A stretch of 64,000 nt of DNA from JABDOU01 sp041567895 (GTDB taxonomy: Bacteria > Actinomycetota > Acidimicrobiia > Spongiisociales > SHLN01), in NCBI GenBank assembly GCA_041567895.1, contig JBFGAX010000003.1, positions 24,449 through 88,448 on the forward strand, given 5' to 3'. Under the pieces are notes generated by a model. That model did no database searches, was not told the DNA's origin, and saw only the letters and a program-made list of their open reading frames with translations. A program made the position numbers and the translations under genes. The stretch's first letter is position 1. Each line of letters opens with the position of its first letter. This document shows, in pieces, positions 42,351 through 50,065 of this stretch.

Positions 42351-43829
42351 ATGGCCCCACGCATCATTCCGGATCTCGAGACGTTCTCCCGACATGCGGA
42401 ACGCTATGGAGTTGTTCCGATCACCGTCACGCTCGTTGCCGATCGCGACACCCCGGTTACGATCTACGAGAAGCTGGTCGGGACAGAAACCGGGTTCCTG
42501 CTCGAATCCGCCGAAGGAGGCGAAGAGTGGGGGCGATGGTCTTTTCTGGGTTGGGATCCCCACTTCACCTTGCTGAGCAGAGACGGACGATCATGGATCG
42601 AGGGGGCCGACATCGACGTGCCGCCCGGCGACGCTCTCGAGGTTCTGGAGGCGCTGGTCGATCGGTACAGCGCACCTGATTGGCCTGGCCTACCACCGCT
42701 GCATTCGGGAGCTGTGGGCGCGCTCGCATACGATGCCGTCCGGCTGGTCGAACATCTTCCGCACCAACCACCTGACGACCGTGGCCTCCCTACTTCGCTA
42801 TGGATGTTCGTTGGTGCACTGGCAGCTTTCGATCGGCGGACTCAGACTGTGACCCTGATTCGCAACGTGTTCGTGGAAGACAGCAATCCAAAGGCGCAGT
42901 ACGACGATGCCGTCAGCAACCTCGAACGCGACATCGAACGCCTTGGAGGATCCCAGACTTATACAGTCCATCAATCGGTCGAAACGTCCGTGCCCGACGT
43001 CGCCGATCTCGATGCGAGCCTGAGCAGAGATGCGTACATGGACGCCGTCAGGGTTGCCAAGAGCCACATCCTGGCCGGAGATGTGTTCCAGGTCGTGGCG
43101 AGCCTTCGTCTGGAAATGCCGTTTACGGGCGATCCGTTTGCCGTATATCGCCATCAACGATTGTTGAACCCATCGCCTTTCTTGTATTTCGTACATCACG
43201 ACGCGATGTCGATCGTTGGGGCAAGCCCAGAGATCATGTCCAGGGTTCGCGACGGCGTCGTTTACAGTCGTCCGATTGCCGGAACCCGCCCGCGGGGTAC
43301 CTCAAGCGATGAAGACCAGAGGTTGGAATCCGAGTTACTGGCTGATCCAAAAGAGCGTGCCGAACACGTCATGCTGGTTGATCTGGCCCGTAACGACCTC
43401 GGGCGGGTCTGTGAGTATGGGACCGTCGAAGTCGACGATCTGATGGTTGTCGAGCGCTACTCGCACGTGATGCATATCGTTTCAGGTGTGTCGGGCAAGC
43501 TCACCCCCGGCAAGACCGCCGTCGAGGTGCTGCGGGCCACCTTTCCTCATGGGACAGTCAGCGGTGCGCCAAAGGTGCGTGCCATGGAGATCATCGATGA
43601 CATCGAGCCGGTAGCTCGCGGTCCGTACGCAGGTGCAGTCGGTTACATCGATTTCACCGGAAGCATGGATACGGCAATCGCCCTGCGGACTGTCGTGCTC
43701 GCCGACGACCGGGCCTGGGTACAGGCGGGCGCCGGCATCGTTGCCGATTCGGATCCCGCACTCGAATATCAGGAATGCCTCAACAAGGCAGCAGCCGCGC
43801 TGAGCGCGGTCAGGGCGGCCTCCCAATGA
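42351..43829 (+). CDS. trpE: Anthranilate synthase component I
   Basis: The 492-residue chorismate-utilising enzyme makes anthranilate with TrpG. IAGTRPRGTS, LVDLARNDLGRVCEYG and FPHGTVSGAPKVRAME are the active-site motifs. The N-terminal feedback region is present (LLESAEGGEEWGRWSFLG). TAACCT at 42339-42344 is 6 nt before ATG, so the operon mRNA is probably leaderless, which leaves no room for a trp leader peptide attenuator. It ends in ATGA overlap with the next gene. Confidence 0.96.
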   Translation: MAPRIIPDLETFSRHAERYGVVPITVTLVADRDTPVTIYEKLVGTETGFLLESAEGGEEWGRWSFLGWDPHFTLLSRDGRSWIEGADIDVPPGDALEVLEALVDRYSAPDWPGLPPLHSGAVGALAYDAVRLVEHLPHQPPDDRGLPTSLWMFVGALAAFDRRTQTVTLIRNVFVEDSNPKAQYDDAVSNLERDIERLGGSQTYTVHQSVETSVPDVADLDASLSRDAYMDAVRVAKSHILAGDVFQVVASLRLEMPFTGDPFAVYRHQRLLNPSPFLYFVHHDAMSIVGASPEIMSRVRDGVVYSRPIAGTRPRGTSSDEDQRLESELLADPKERAEHVMLVDLARNDLGRVCEYGTVEVDDLMVVERYSHVMHIVSGVSGKLTPGKTAVEVLRATFPHGTVSGAPKVRAMEIIDDIEPVARGPYAGAVGYIDFTGSMDTAIALRTVVLADDRAWVQAGAGIVADSDPALEYQECLNKAAAALSAVRAASQ

Positions 43830-44668
43830 CCGACACGTCAGATGCAGCAGTCGAGGGTTACGTGACAGATGTCACCAGTGCAGTTGTCGTTGAGGGCGCC
43901 GAGGCCGGTTCCTTTCTCCAGGGGCTGATAAGCCAGGATGTTGCGCGAGTAGGAAGCAGCGAAGCGATTAGATCGTTCTTGCTCGGCCCGCGTGGCAAGT
44001 TTCGTTCTCTCCTGTGGCTCATCAAACGAGGTGATGCGTTCTGGCTCTTCACCGACTCCCCGAAAAACCTTCTCGAGGATCTGCGTCGATTCCACATGCG
44101 GGTGGATTGCACCATTGAGCCTTACGAGGGACCGGTCATCGACGTTCTCGGTGCCAAACCGTCCGACGGCGTGGGCGAAGTCGTCGCACGGATTCCGTGG
44201 AGGGGAGTAGAGCGGTGGGTCGTTGCGGGCGTGGCGCCAGATACCCTGGGCCTCGACGAACTGAGCGAGGCCGAGTGGACGGCCCTACGGGTGGCGGCTG
44301 GCGAGCCTGAGATGGGTCGGGATGTGGACGAAGGGACGATTCCCCAGGAATCAGGTCTTGTCGCAGATGCCGTGTCGTTCACGAAAGGCTGCTACCTGGG
44401 TCAGGAGCTCGTAGCGCGCATCGATTCGCGGGGTCGGGTGAACAAGCGATTGGTGTTGCTCGAGATTGACGACCCTGACGCGCCGCCGCCCGGAGCCCGG
44501 ATAGAGGTCCAAGGTGACGACGTCGGCGCGGTCAGCTCGTCGGCCGCAAAGCTCGACGGTTCGGGAAGTGTGGCGCTGGCGATGGTGCCCGCAAACGTTG
44601 CCGAACGTGTCCTGGTGACCTGGGGTGAGTCGTCTGTGGAAGCCCGTGTATCTGTGGCAAATGGTTGA
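43826..44668 (+). CDS. ygfZ: YgfZ/GcvT-domain folate-binding protein
   Basis: The 280-residue protein has the YgfZ signature FTKGCYLGQELVARIDSRG with its conserved Cys, and a GcvT-like fold (SFLQGLISQDV, RSFLLGPRGKFRSLLWL). YgfZ uses folate to help assemble or repair iron-sulphur clusters. It sits inside the trp operon, coupled to trpE by ATGA. Nothing in it suggests a role in tryptophan synthesis; nth and other Fe-S enzymes are possible beneficiaries. Confidence 0.93.
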   Translation: MTDTSDAAVEGYVTDVTSAVVVEGAEAGSFLQGLISQDVARVGSSEAIRSFLLGPRGKFRSLLWLIKRGDAFWLFTDSPKNLLEDLRRFHMRVDCTIEPYEGPVIDVLGAKPSDGVGEVVARIPWRGVERWVVAGVAPDTLGLDELSEAEWTALRVAAGEPEMGRDVDEGTIPQESGLVADAVSFTKGCYLGQELVARIDSRGRVNKRLVLLEIDDPDAPPPGARIEVQGDDVGAVSSSAAKLDGSGSVALAMVPANVAERVLVTWGESSVEARVSVANG

Positions 44669-44984
44669 CGCAGGATTCCAGGGCAAGAGCTCGCTCGTCG
44701 CCGGAGTCGTCCTGCTGGCTGCTCTCGCGGCAGGCTGCGGTGGCGAAACCGCCCTTGATGGGCCGACGATATATACGAATCAGTGCGCCCGGTGTCATGG
44801 ATCTGAGGGTGAGGGTGGTAGCGGACCTGCGCTGGGGTCTGGCGGGAGGGTCGCAGCCTGGGATGACGCGACCTTGCGAGATGTCATCGTGTCCGGACGG
44901 AGGGGTACTGCGATGCCGGCGTTCAGCGGCTTATCCGAGACACAGATCACAAATCTGATTCAGCATGTTCGGCAGCTCCCTTGA
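44661..44984 (+). CDS. Lipoprotein monohaem cytochrome c
   Basis: The 107-residue protein has a short signal peptide with lipobox LAAGC at about residues 25-29, so it should be a membrane-anchored lipoprotein processed by LspA. One haem-binding CARCH motif (about 46-50) and the axial Met in TAMPAF (about 85) define a class I cytochrome c. It starts at ATG 44661, 8 bp inside ygfZ, and ends in TTGA overlap with trpC. Its electron partner is unknown. It lies within the trp operon. Confidence 0.88.
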   Translation: MVDAGFQGKSSLVAGVVLLAALAAGCGGETALDGPTIYTNQCARCHGSEGEGGSGPALGSGGRVAAWDDATLRDVIVSGRRGTAMPAFSGLSETQITNLIQHVRQLP

Positions 44985-45754
44985 GCGTGCTCGACCAGCT
45001 GGTAGCTGAAGCTCACGTTCGAGCGAACAAGCTCGATCTCGCCCTGGTGCGCCGTCGAGCCGGATTCGCAGATCCTGCTCGCAACATCATGAATGCACTT
45101 TGGAGAGCCCCTGGCCTTGGCGTCATCGCCGAGGTCAAACGGCAATCGCCATCCGCGGGCGTCATCGCAGGTGATCTCGACCCCATCCGGCAAGCAATGG
45201 CGTACGCGTCCGGGGGGGCGACCGCCATCTCGGTCCTCACCGAGCCCGATCATTTCGGCGGCTCGCTTGACGATCTCAGATTCGTGCGCAGCCGGGTTGA
45301 GCTTCCCATTCTCCGAAAGGACTTCATCGTTGCTCCCCAGCAGGTTTATGAAGCCCGGGTAGCAGGCGCTGATGCGCTCCTTCTCATCGTCGCTGCCCTC
45401 GATCAGGAGCGTTTGGAAGATTTGATCGACACGACTGAACAGACCGGGATGACGCCCCTCGTGGAGGTGCATGATTCTGCCGAGGCTCGCCGGGCTGTGG
45501 AAGCCGGTGCGAGACTCGTTGGGGTGAACAACCGGAATCTCGCGACCTTCGAAGTCGATCTGACGACGGCCGAATCTGTCGCCTCATCGCTGGCAGCGGA
45601 TTTGCTGACCGTCGCCGAATCCGGAATCCACAACGGTGAAGATGCACGCCGGATGGAAGCTGCCGGCTATCGAGCGGTCCTCGTGGGAGAGGCGCTTGTG
45701 AGAGCAGCGGACCCCGCTGCGCTGGTTGCCGAACTGGCGGGGGTGGCTGGATGA
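44981..45754 (+). CDS. trpC: Indole-3-glycerol-phosphate synthase
   Basis: The 257-residue TIM-barrel enzyme: VIAEVKRQSPSAGVI, ISVLTEPDHFGGSLDDL, LPILRKDFIVAPQQVYEA, VGVNNRNLATFEVDL and VAESGIHNGEDARRM are all TrpC hallmarks. The start is TTG 44981, overlapping the cytochrome stop; TTG gives the expected N-terminus. It ends overlapping trpF by 4 bp. Confidence 0.96.
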   Translation: MSVLDQLVAEAHVRANKLDLALVRRRAGFADPARNIMNALWRAPGLGVIAEVKRQSPSAGVIAGDLDPIRQAMAYASGGATAISVLTEPDHFGGSLDDLRFVRSRVELPILRKDFIVAPQQVYEARVAGADALLLIVAALDQERLEDLIDTTEQTGMTPLVEVHDSAEARRAVEAGARLVGVNNRNLATFEVDLTTAESVASSLAADLLTVAESGIHNGEDARRMEAAGYRAVLVGEALVRAADPAALVAELAGVAG

Positions 45755-46383
45755 CCTGGGTGAAAGTATGCGGGTTGCGCACGGAGAGAGCTGTGTCGGT
45801 TGCCGCATCCGCCGGGGCCGATGCAATCGGATTTGTGCTGCACGAACGATCGCCCCGCTCGGTGACTCCGGAAGTGGCACGAGAACTGATCGCCGTGGCG
45901 AATGGACCACTTCCTGTCGCAGTGACGCGTGATGCCGACGCGAATCAAGTCATGGACTGGGTAGAGACATCCGGTGCGCTGGCCGTTCAACCACACGGTC
46001 GTCATCAGATGGAGGTCGGTGCCGCCGCCGCACGTTCGGGACTGCAGGTGATCCTGCCCATGTCTCCGGCCGGCGGGTTCTCACCGACCAACGATCGCAC
46101 CTGGATACCGATGCTGGACAATGTAGAACCGGGCTCCGGGAATCAGCTCGATTGGGACGAACTCGAACATCGTTGGGCAGGCGAACGTTGGATCCTGGCA
46201 GGTGGTCTTTCGCCCTCAAATGTCGGTGAGGCTCTTTCGGTAACGGCGGCGTGGGGAGTGGATGCCTCGAGCGGTCTAGAGTCGGCGCCTGGCGTGAAGG
46301 ATCTGCATCTGATCGAAGCCTTCGTCCGGGCGGCAAAGGAGACGAGCCCATGGGAGCAACGGGAATCGGAAACCAGGACGTGA
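45751..46383 (+). CDS. trpF: Phosphoribosylanthranilate isomerase
   Basis: The 210-residue PRAI has the catalytic Cys in WVKVCGLRTE and the catalytic Asp in GVDASSGLESAPG, with ILAGGLSPSNV between them. Many Actinobacteria lack trpF and rely on PriA, so a dedicated trpF is noteworthy. ATGA overlap with trpC. Confidence 0.94.
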   Translation: MTWVKVCGLRTERAVSVAASAGADAIGFVLHERSPRSVTPEVARELIAVANGPLPVAVTRDADANQVMDWVETSGALAVQPHGRHQMEVGAAAARSGLQVILPMSPAGGFSPTNDRTWIPMLDNVEPGSGNQLDWDELEHRWAGERWILAGGLSPSNVGEALSVTAAWGVDASSGLESAPGVKDLHLIEAFVRAAKETSPWEQRESETRT

Positions 46384-47549
46384 CGGCGAGCCTTCCCGAT
46401 CAACGAGGGCGGTATGGCGACTACGGAGGCCGTTTCGCCCCGGAGACACTCATGCCTGCGCTCCTCGAGCTCGAGACGGTCTTCCGCGAGGCCTGGGCGG
46501 ATGTTTCGTTTGTCCATGAATACCGAAGCCTCCTGGCAGATTATGTAGGGCGTCCTACCCCAATATTCGAGGCTGCCAACCTTTCCAGAGATCTTGGCAT
46601 TCGGCTTCTCTTGAAACGTGAAGATCTGAACCACACGGGTGCCCACAAGATCAACAATACGATCGGTCACGGATTGCTTGCCAAGCGCATGGGCAAGCCC
46701 CGCATCATTGCCGAAACCGGAGCAGGGCAACATGGAGTTGCGAGCGCGACCGCGGCCTCACTTCTGAATCTGGAATGCGATGTTTTCATGGGAACCAAGG
46801 ACATCGAGCGTCAGGCGCTCAACGTCTATCGCATGGAGCTTTTGGGAACCCGGGTCGTACCCGTGAGTTCCGGAGCCGGAACCCTCAAGGATGCGGTCTC
46901 AGAGGCGATGAGGAACTGGGTCTCGACAGTTGAAACCACGCACTACATGATCGGATCGGTCGTCGGGCCGCATCCGTTTCCGCTGATCGTCCGCGAGTTC
47001 CAGAAAGTCATCGGTGAGGAACTGCTTTCGCAGATGGCCGACGGGCTGCCGGACGTCGTTGTTGCATGCGTGGGAGGCGGATCGAACGCAATGGGAGCTT
47101 TTTTCCCTCTGATCGAAACGGACATTGAACTCGTTGGAATCGAGGCCGGTGGCCTCGGTACTGACACCCCGAGCCACGGAGCGTCCCTCTCCCTTGGCAG
47201 CCCTGGTGTCCTGCATGGCTCGCACACCTACATGTTGCAGGACGACGAAGGTCAGGTTCTTGAAGCTCATTCGGTGTCAGCAGGTCTCGACTATCCGGGA
47301 GTTGGCCCGGAGCACGCCTATTTCAAGGACGCCGGCCTTGTCAGGTATGAAACAGCCACAGATGCCGAGGCACTCGAGGCCTTTGCGCTTCTCAGCAGGA
47401 GAGAAGGAATAATCCCGGCTCTCGAGTCTGCCCACGCCCTCGCCTGGATCGTGCGCGAAGCCGACTCGCTCGCAGGTAAGACCGTGGTGCTGAATCTCTC
47501 CGGACGCGGAGACAAAGATGTTCAGCAGGTGGCCGCGCTTGGGATCTAG
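46350..47549 (+). CDS. trpB: Tryptophan synthase beta chain
   Basis: The 399-residue PLP enzyme joins indole and serine. RGRYGDYGGRFAPE, the PLP lysine in LNHTGAHKINNTIGHGL, AETGAGQHGVASATAA and VACVGGGSNAMGAF are intact. The start is ATG 46350 with AAAGGAG ribosome-binding site; it overlaps trpF by 34 bp. Overlaps trpA by 32 bp. Standard TrpB1 type. Confidence 0.96.
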   Translation: MGATGIGNQDVTASLPDQRGRYGDYGGRFAPETLMPALLELETVFREAWADVSFVHEYRSLLADYVGRPTPIFEAANLSRDLGIRLLLKREDLNHTGAHKINNTIGHGLLAKRMGKPRIIAETGAGQHGVASATAASLLNLECDVFMGTKDIERQALNVYRMELLGTRVVPVSSGAGTLKDAVSEAMRNWVSTVETTHYMIGSVVGPHPFPLIVREFQKVIGEELLSQMADGLPDVVVACVGGGSNAMGAFFPLIETDIELVGIEAGGLGTDTPSHGASLSLGSPGVLHGSHTYMLQDDEGQVLEAHSVSAGLDYPGVGPEHAYFKDAGLVRYETATDAEALEAFALLSRREGIIPALESAHALAWIVREADSLAGKTVVLNLSGRGDKDVQQVAALGI

Positions 47550-48333
47550 CGACCTTCAGGAAACGTTCGCAGCGGCAAGGGCCGAAGGCCGTGCGGTGTT
47601 CATGCCCTTCCTCACCGCAGGCCTTCCGACGATAGAAACCAGCGTTGCACGTTTTGTCGCAATGGCTGAGGCAGGTGCCGACGCTTTCGAAGTCGGTATT
47701 CCGTACGCCGATCCTCTCATGGACGGACCTACGGTCCAAGCGGCTTCAGAGCTGTCTCGCGAACGTGGCATGACGATGTCTATCGGACTCGATCTCGTGC
47801 GCCAGGTAGTCGCAGCGACCGGGAAACCGGTGATCGTGATGACATACGTCAATCCGGTGTTGACGATGGGTGTTGACGGTTTCATGAAGCAAGTTTCTGA
47901 TGCAGGAGCTGCGGGCGTGATCATCGCCGACCTTCCATTCGAAGAATCCGAACCGTTTTCGAATTCAGCTTCTGAACACGGCGTTGGCCTGGCGCTCTTC
48001 GTCGCACCTACCACTCCCGAGGAGAGGGTCCGGGCAATCGCGGAGTCACAGCCGGCGTTCATCTACGGAGTTGCGGAAATGGGTGTGACCGGCGAGCGCG
48101 CCGATGGCAGTGGTCACATTGAGGGACTGATACGCCTCGTCCGTTCGATGAGCCAGGTTCCCATCGTCCTGGGAGTCGGCATCTCGACACCCGATCAGGC
48201 GGCAAAAGCAGGTGCATTGGCTGACGGCGTAATCGTGGGCTCCGCCATCGTGCGCATCGTTCTCGAGCATCCCGACGACCTCGACATGTTTGCGAGCACC
48301 GTGTCGAGCCTGGCCGAAGCGGTCCACGGCTAA
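47518..48333 (+). CDS. trpA: Tryptophan synthase alpha chain
   Basis: The 271-residue subunit cleaves indole-3-glycerol phosphate. MPFLTAGLPTIETS, FEVGIPYADPLMDGPTVQAA (catalytic Glu and Asp), PVIVMTYVNPV and VLGVGISTPDQA are present. The ATG 47518 lies inside the trpB end. trpA is the last trp gene; a tRNA follows 13 bp later. Confidence 0.96.
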   Translation: MFSRWPRLGSSDLQETFAAARAEGRAVFMPFLTAGLPTIETSVARFVAMAEAGADAFEVGIPYADPLMDGPTVQAASELSRERGMTMSIGLDLVRQVVAATGKPVIVMTYVNPVLTMGVDGFMKQVSDAGAAGVIIADLPFEESEPFSNSASEHGVGLALFVAPTTPEERVRAIAESQPAFIYGVAEMGVTGERADGSGHIEGLIRLVRSMSQVPIVLGVGISTPDQAAKAGALADGVIVGSAIVRIVLEHPDDLDMFASTVSSLAEAVHG

Positions 48334-48346
48334 CATTGCCGCTCTT

Positions 48347-48430
48347 GCCGGGATGGCGGAATTGGCAGACGCGGCGGACTCAAAATCCGTTGGCCGCAAG
48401 GCCGTGAGGGTTCAAGTCCCTCTCCCGGTA
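48347..48430 (+). tRNA. tRNA-Leu (CAA)
   Basis: An 84-nt class II tRNA. The acceptor is GCCGGGA (48347-48353) with TCCCGGT (48423-48429), giving a G-U pair at position 1-72, then discriminator A48430. The anticodon arm is GCGGA-CTCAAAA-TCCGT, giving anticodon CAA (reads UUG). The long variable arm has a GGCC-GCAA-GGCC hairpin, as in Leu tRNAs. The T arm is GAGGG-TTCAAGT-CCCTC. CCA is not encoded. Confidence 0.93.
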
Positions 48431-48434
48431 CCCG

Positions 48435-48620
48435 ATGGCGAAATACGAGGTGAACAGAGACGCGGTCGAGCGAGCCACCGAGTTGATCGACGCCCGTCAG
48501 TAGGTCCTGGACAGTGACCGGGGCGACGCCCAACCATCGACCGAAGACGAGAACGCGTTTCTCGAAAACCACACATGGACCGAGTATGAGTCTTTTTCGG
48601 TGGCATCCGGAGAGTGTTAG
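48435..48620 (+). pseudogene. Decayed conserved actinobacterial gene after tRNA-Leu
   Basis: The frame from ATG 48435 reads MAKYEVNRDAVERATELIDA, RQ, then TAG at 48501, then VLDSDRGDAQPSTEDENAFL and ENHTWTEYES before a TAG at 48618. This resembles the start of a conserved actinobacterial protein I recall as having RQYVLDSDWGD at this point, so the TAG would replace a Tyr codon and the rest is truncated. It starts 4 bp after the tRNA. The homology rests on my memory of the family. Confidence 0.6.
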
Positions 48621-48753
48621 AGCCCCTTTGCCCGTTGGTGGGTGGCATGCGCAAAGCGTTTGAGCCTCATTGCGTGAGTTTGGGTCAGCCCTTTGGCGTC
48701 AGGTTGGGCGGAGATTCCCTCGTGCTTGCGTAGCGAGCCGCCGTCAAACGTCC
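48621..48753. other. Intergenic stretch downstream of the pseudogene
   Basis: 133 bp between the decayed gene and the YdeI-family gene. I see no gene, attachment site or clear terminator in it. The region next to the tRNA may have been a site of past insertion or deletion. Confidence 0.3.
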
Positions 48754-49323
48754 TTATTCGTCGCTTTCGAGGTCGGCGAGTGCTTTGGCCAGACGTTGCG
48801 CGCGTGTGTGTTCGCGTTTGGCTGAGTACAGCGAGTAGAGCACAGAGCGCTTGGCGGAGTTCGAGAGCGCTTCGTACGCCTCCCGCGCGCGCTCGGAGCT
48901 TTGGAGAGCGGACTCCAGGTCCGCAGGGGCGATGAGCGCGTCGACCGGCTCGAGCAGTGACCATGCACCGTTCTTTTTGGCGACCTCGACGGCGCGTATA
49001 CCTGCCTCGGTCATCAGGCCAGCGTCGATGAGTTCTGCGACGTGCAGCTTGTTGACCTTCGACCACACGCTGCGAGGTTTACGGGGCGTGAAGATCTGTT
49101 TGTAACGAGCGTCGTCGATCGGCTTGACTTTGCTGTCGATCCAGCCGAAGCACAGGGCCTCTCGCACGGCATCTTCCCAGCTGAGCCGGCGCTTGCCGGT
49201 CGACGCTCGGTAGTAGATCAGCCACACGCCGCCGCGGGTGGCGTGGTTCTCTTCGAGCCATGAGCGCCACTCAGCTCGCGTCCCGGGGTGGATTTCGCTC
49301 AACTGTGAATCAAACGTCGACAT
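48754..49323 (-). CDS. YdeI/OmpD-associated family protein
   Basis: The 189-residue protein matches the YdeI family: FDSQLSEIHPGTRAEWRSWL, WEDAVREALCFGWIDSKV, RYKQIFTPRKPRSVWSKVN and GLMTEAGIRAVEVAKKNG. It is cytoplasmic by sequence. The family is linked to resistance to antimicrobial peptides in some bacteria, but the mechanism is not established. It is next to a tRNA and a broken gene, so horizontal acquisition is possible. Confidence 0.9.
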   Translation of the reverse strand: MSTFDSQLSEIHPGTRAEWRSWLEENHATRGGVWLIYYRASTGKRRLSWEDAVREALCFGWIDSKVKPIDDARYKQIFTPRKPRSVWSKVNKLHVAELIDAGLMTEAGIRAVEVAKKNGAWSLLEPVDALIAPADLESALQSSERAREAYEALSNSAKRSVLYSLYSAKREHTRAQRLAKALADLESDE

Positions 49324-49540
49324 TGCATCGCCCTGGTGGTTCTCGCCGCGCCTATCGGGCGACCGTCAGGCAGCGGCCATTTCATCGACGTCGATCATAA
49401 GCAGGTCCTGCAAGCAGGCTTCGTCGATCGCTTTTGGAGTTGGATGTGAGTCGTCGTGGCATGGGTCCAGCGGCCCATGGCGAGAAATCGGCGAATGGTG
49501 AAGCTGATTCGTAGAGCTGCCGATAGGTCCAGGAATGGGT
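49324..49540. other. Divergent intergenic region ahead of the Tad locus
   Basis: 217 bp between the YdeI gene and tadE. CATGGG/CCCATG form an inverted repeat near 49460-49480. An AGGA ribosome-binding site lies 6 nt before ATG 49541. No promoter can be assigned confidently. Confidence 0.35.
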
Positions 49541-50065
49541 ATGAGACGTCTGACACAAGACAAACACGGGAAGTTCACTGGTGATCGAAGCGACCGCGGC
49601 GCAGCCATGGTGGAATTCGCGATCCTCGCGCCGCTGCTCGTGATGCTGGTGATCGGGATGCTCGAATTCGGGCTGCTCTTCAAGGACAGTTTGACGGCCA
49701 ACTCGGCGAGCCGGGAAGCGGCCAGAATCATCGTCGCCGCGGGTGACCACGTCAGCGCCGATCAGTGGGGACTGGATGCTGCGCAGGCCACCATGCAGGC
49801 GGCAGCGGTGCAGATTGACACCATTTCGATCGTGAATCAAGCGGGCAACGGCTCGAGCTATACCCCGGACGGATCCGGTGGATGGATTGCGAGTCCGATC
49901 AACAGCGGTTGGCCACCGGCGTCCCGCCAGACAGATGTTGCGAACCTCGACCATGCGATCGTGATGGTCAATTACAAACACAAGTGGATCACAAACCTGT
50001 TTGGAAGCGGCGAACGGATCTTGACTGAAGAAACGGAGATGCGGCTTGAACCTCGTCGCTTCTAG
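49541..50065 (+). CDS. tadE: TadE-like minor pseudopilin
   Basis: The 174-residue protein has the TadE signature DRGAAMVEFAILAPLL, where a type IV pilin-like N-terminal helix (LVMLVIGMLEFGLLF) follows a short leader; the Glu of MVEFA is the pilin-type Glu5. TadE/TadG are minor pseudopilins of Flp/Tad pili. Start ATG 49541 with AGGA 6 nt upstream is preferred over ATG 49535. The tail of the gene overlaps tadG by 20 bp. Confidence 0.9.
   Translation: MRRLTQDKHGKFTGDRSDRGAAMVEFAILAPLLVMLVIGMLEFGLLFKDSLTANSASREAARIIVAAGDHVSADQWGLDAAQATMQAAAVQIDTISIVNQAGNGSSYTPDGSGGWIASPINSGWPPASRQTDVANLDHAIVMVNYKHKWITNLFGSGERILTEETEMRLEPRRF

Noticed and set aside
48347..48753. Integrative element at tRNA-Leu
   Set aside because: No integrase, no direct repeat of the tRNA 3' end was found, and only one decayed gene lies nearby.
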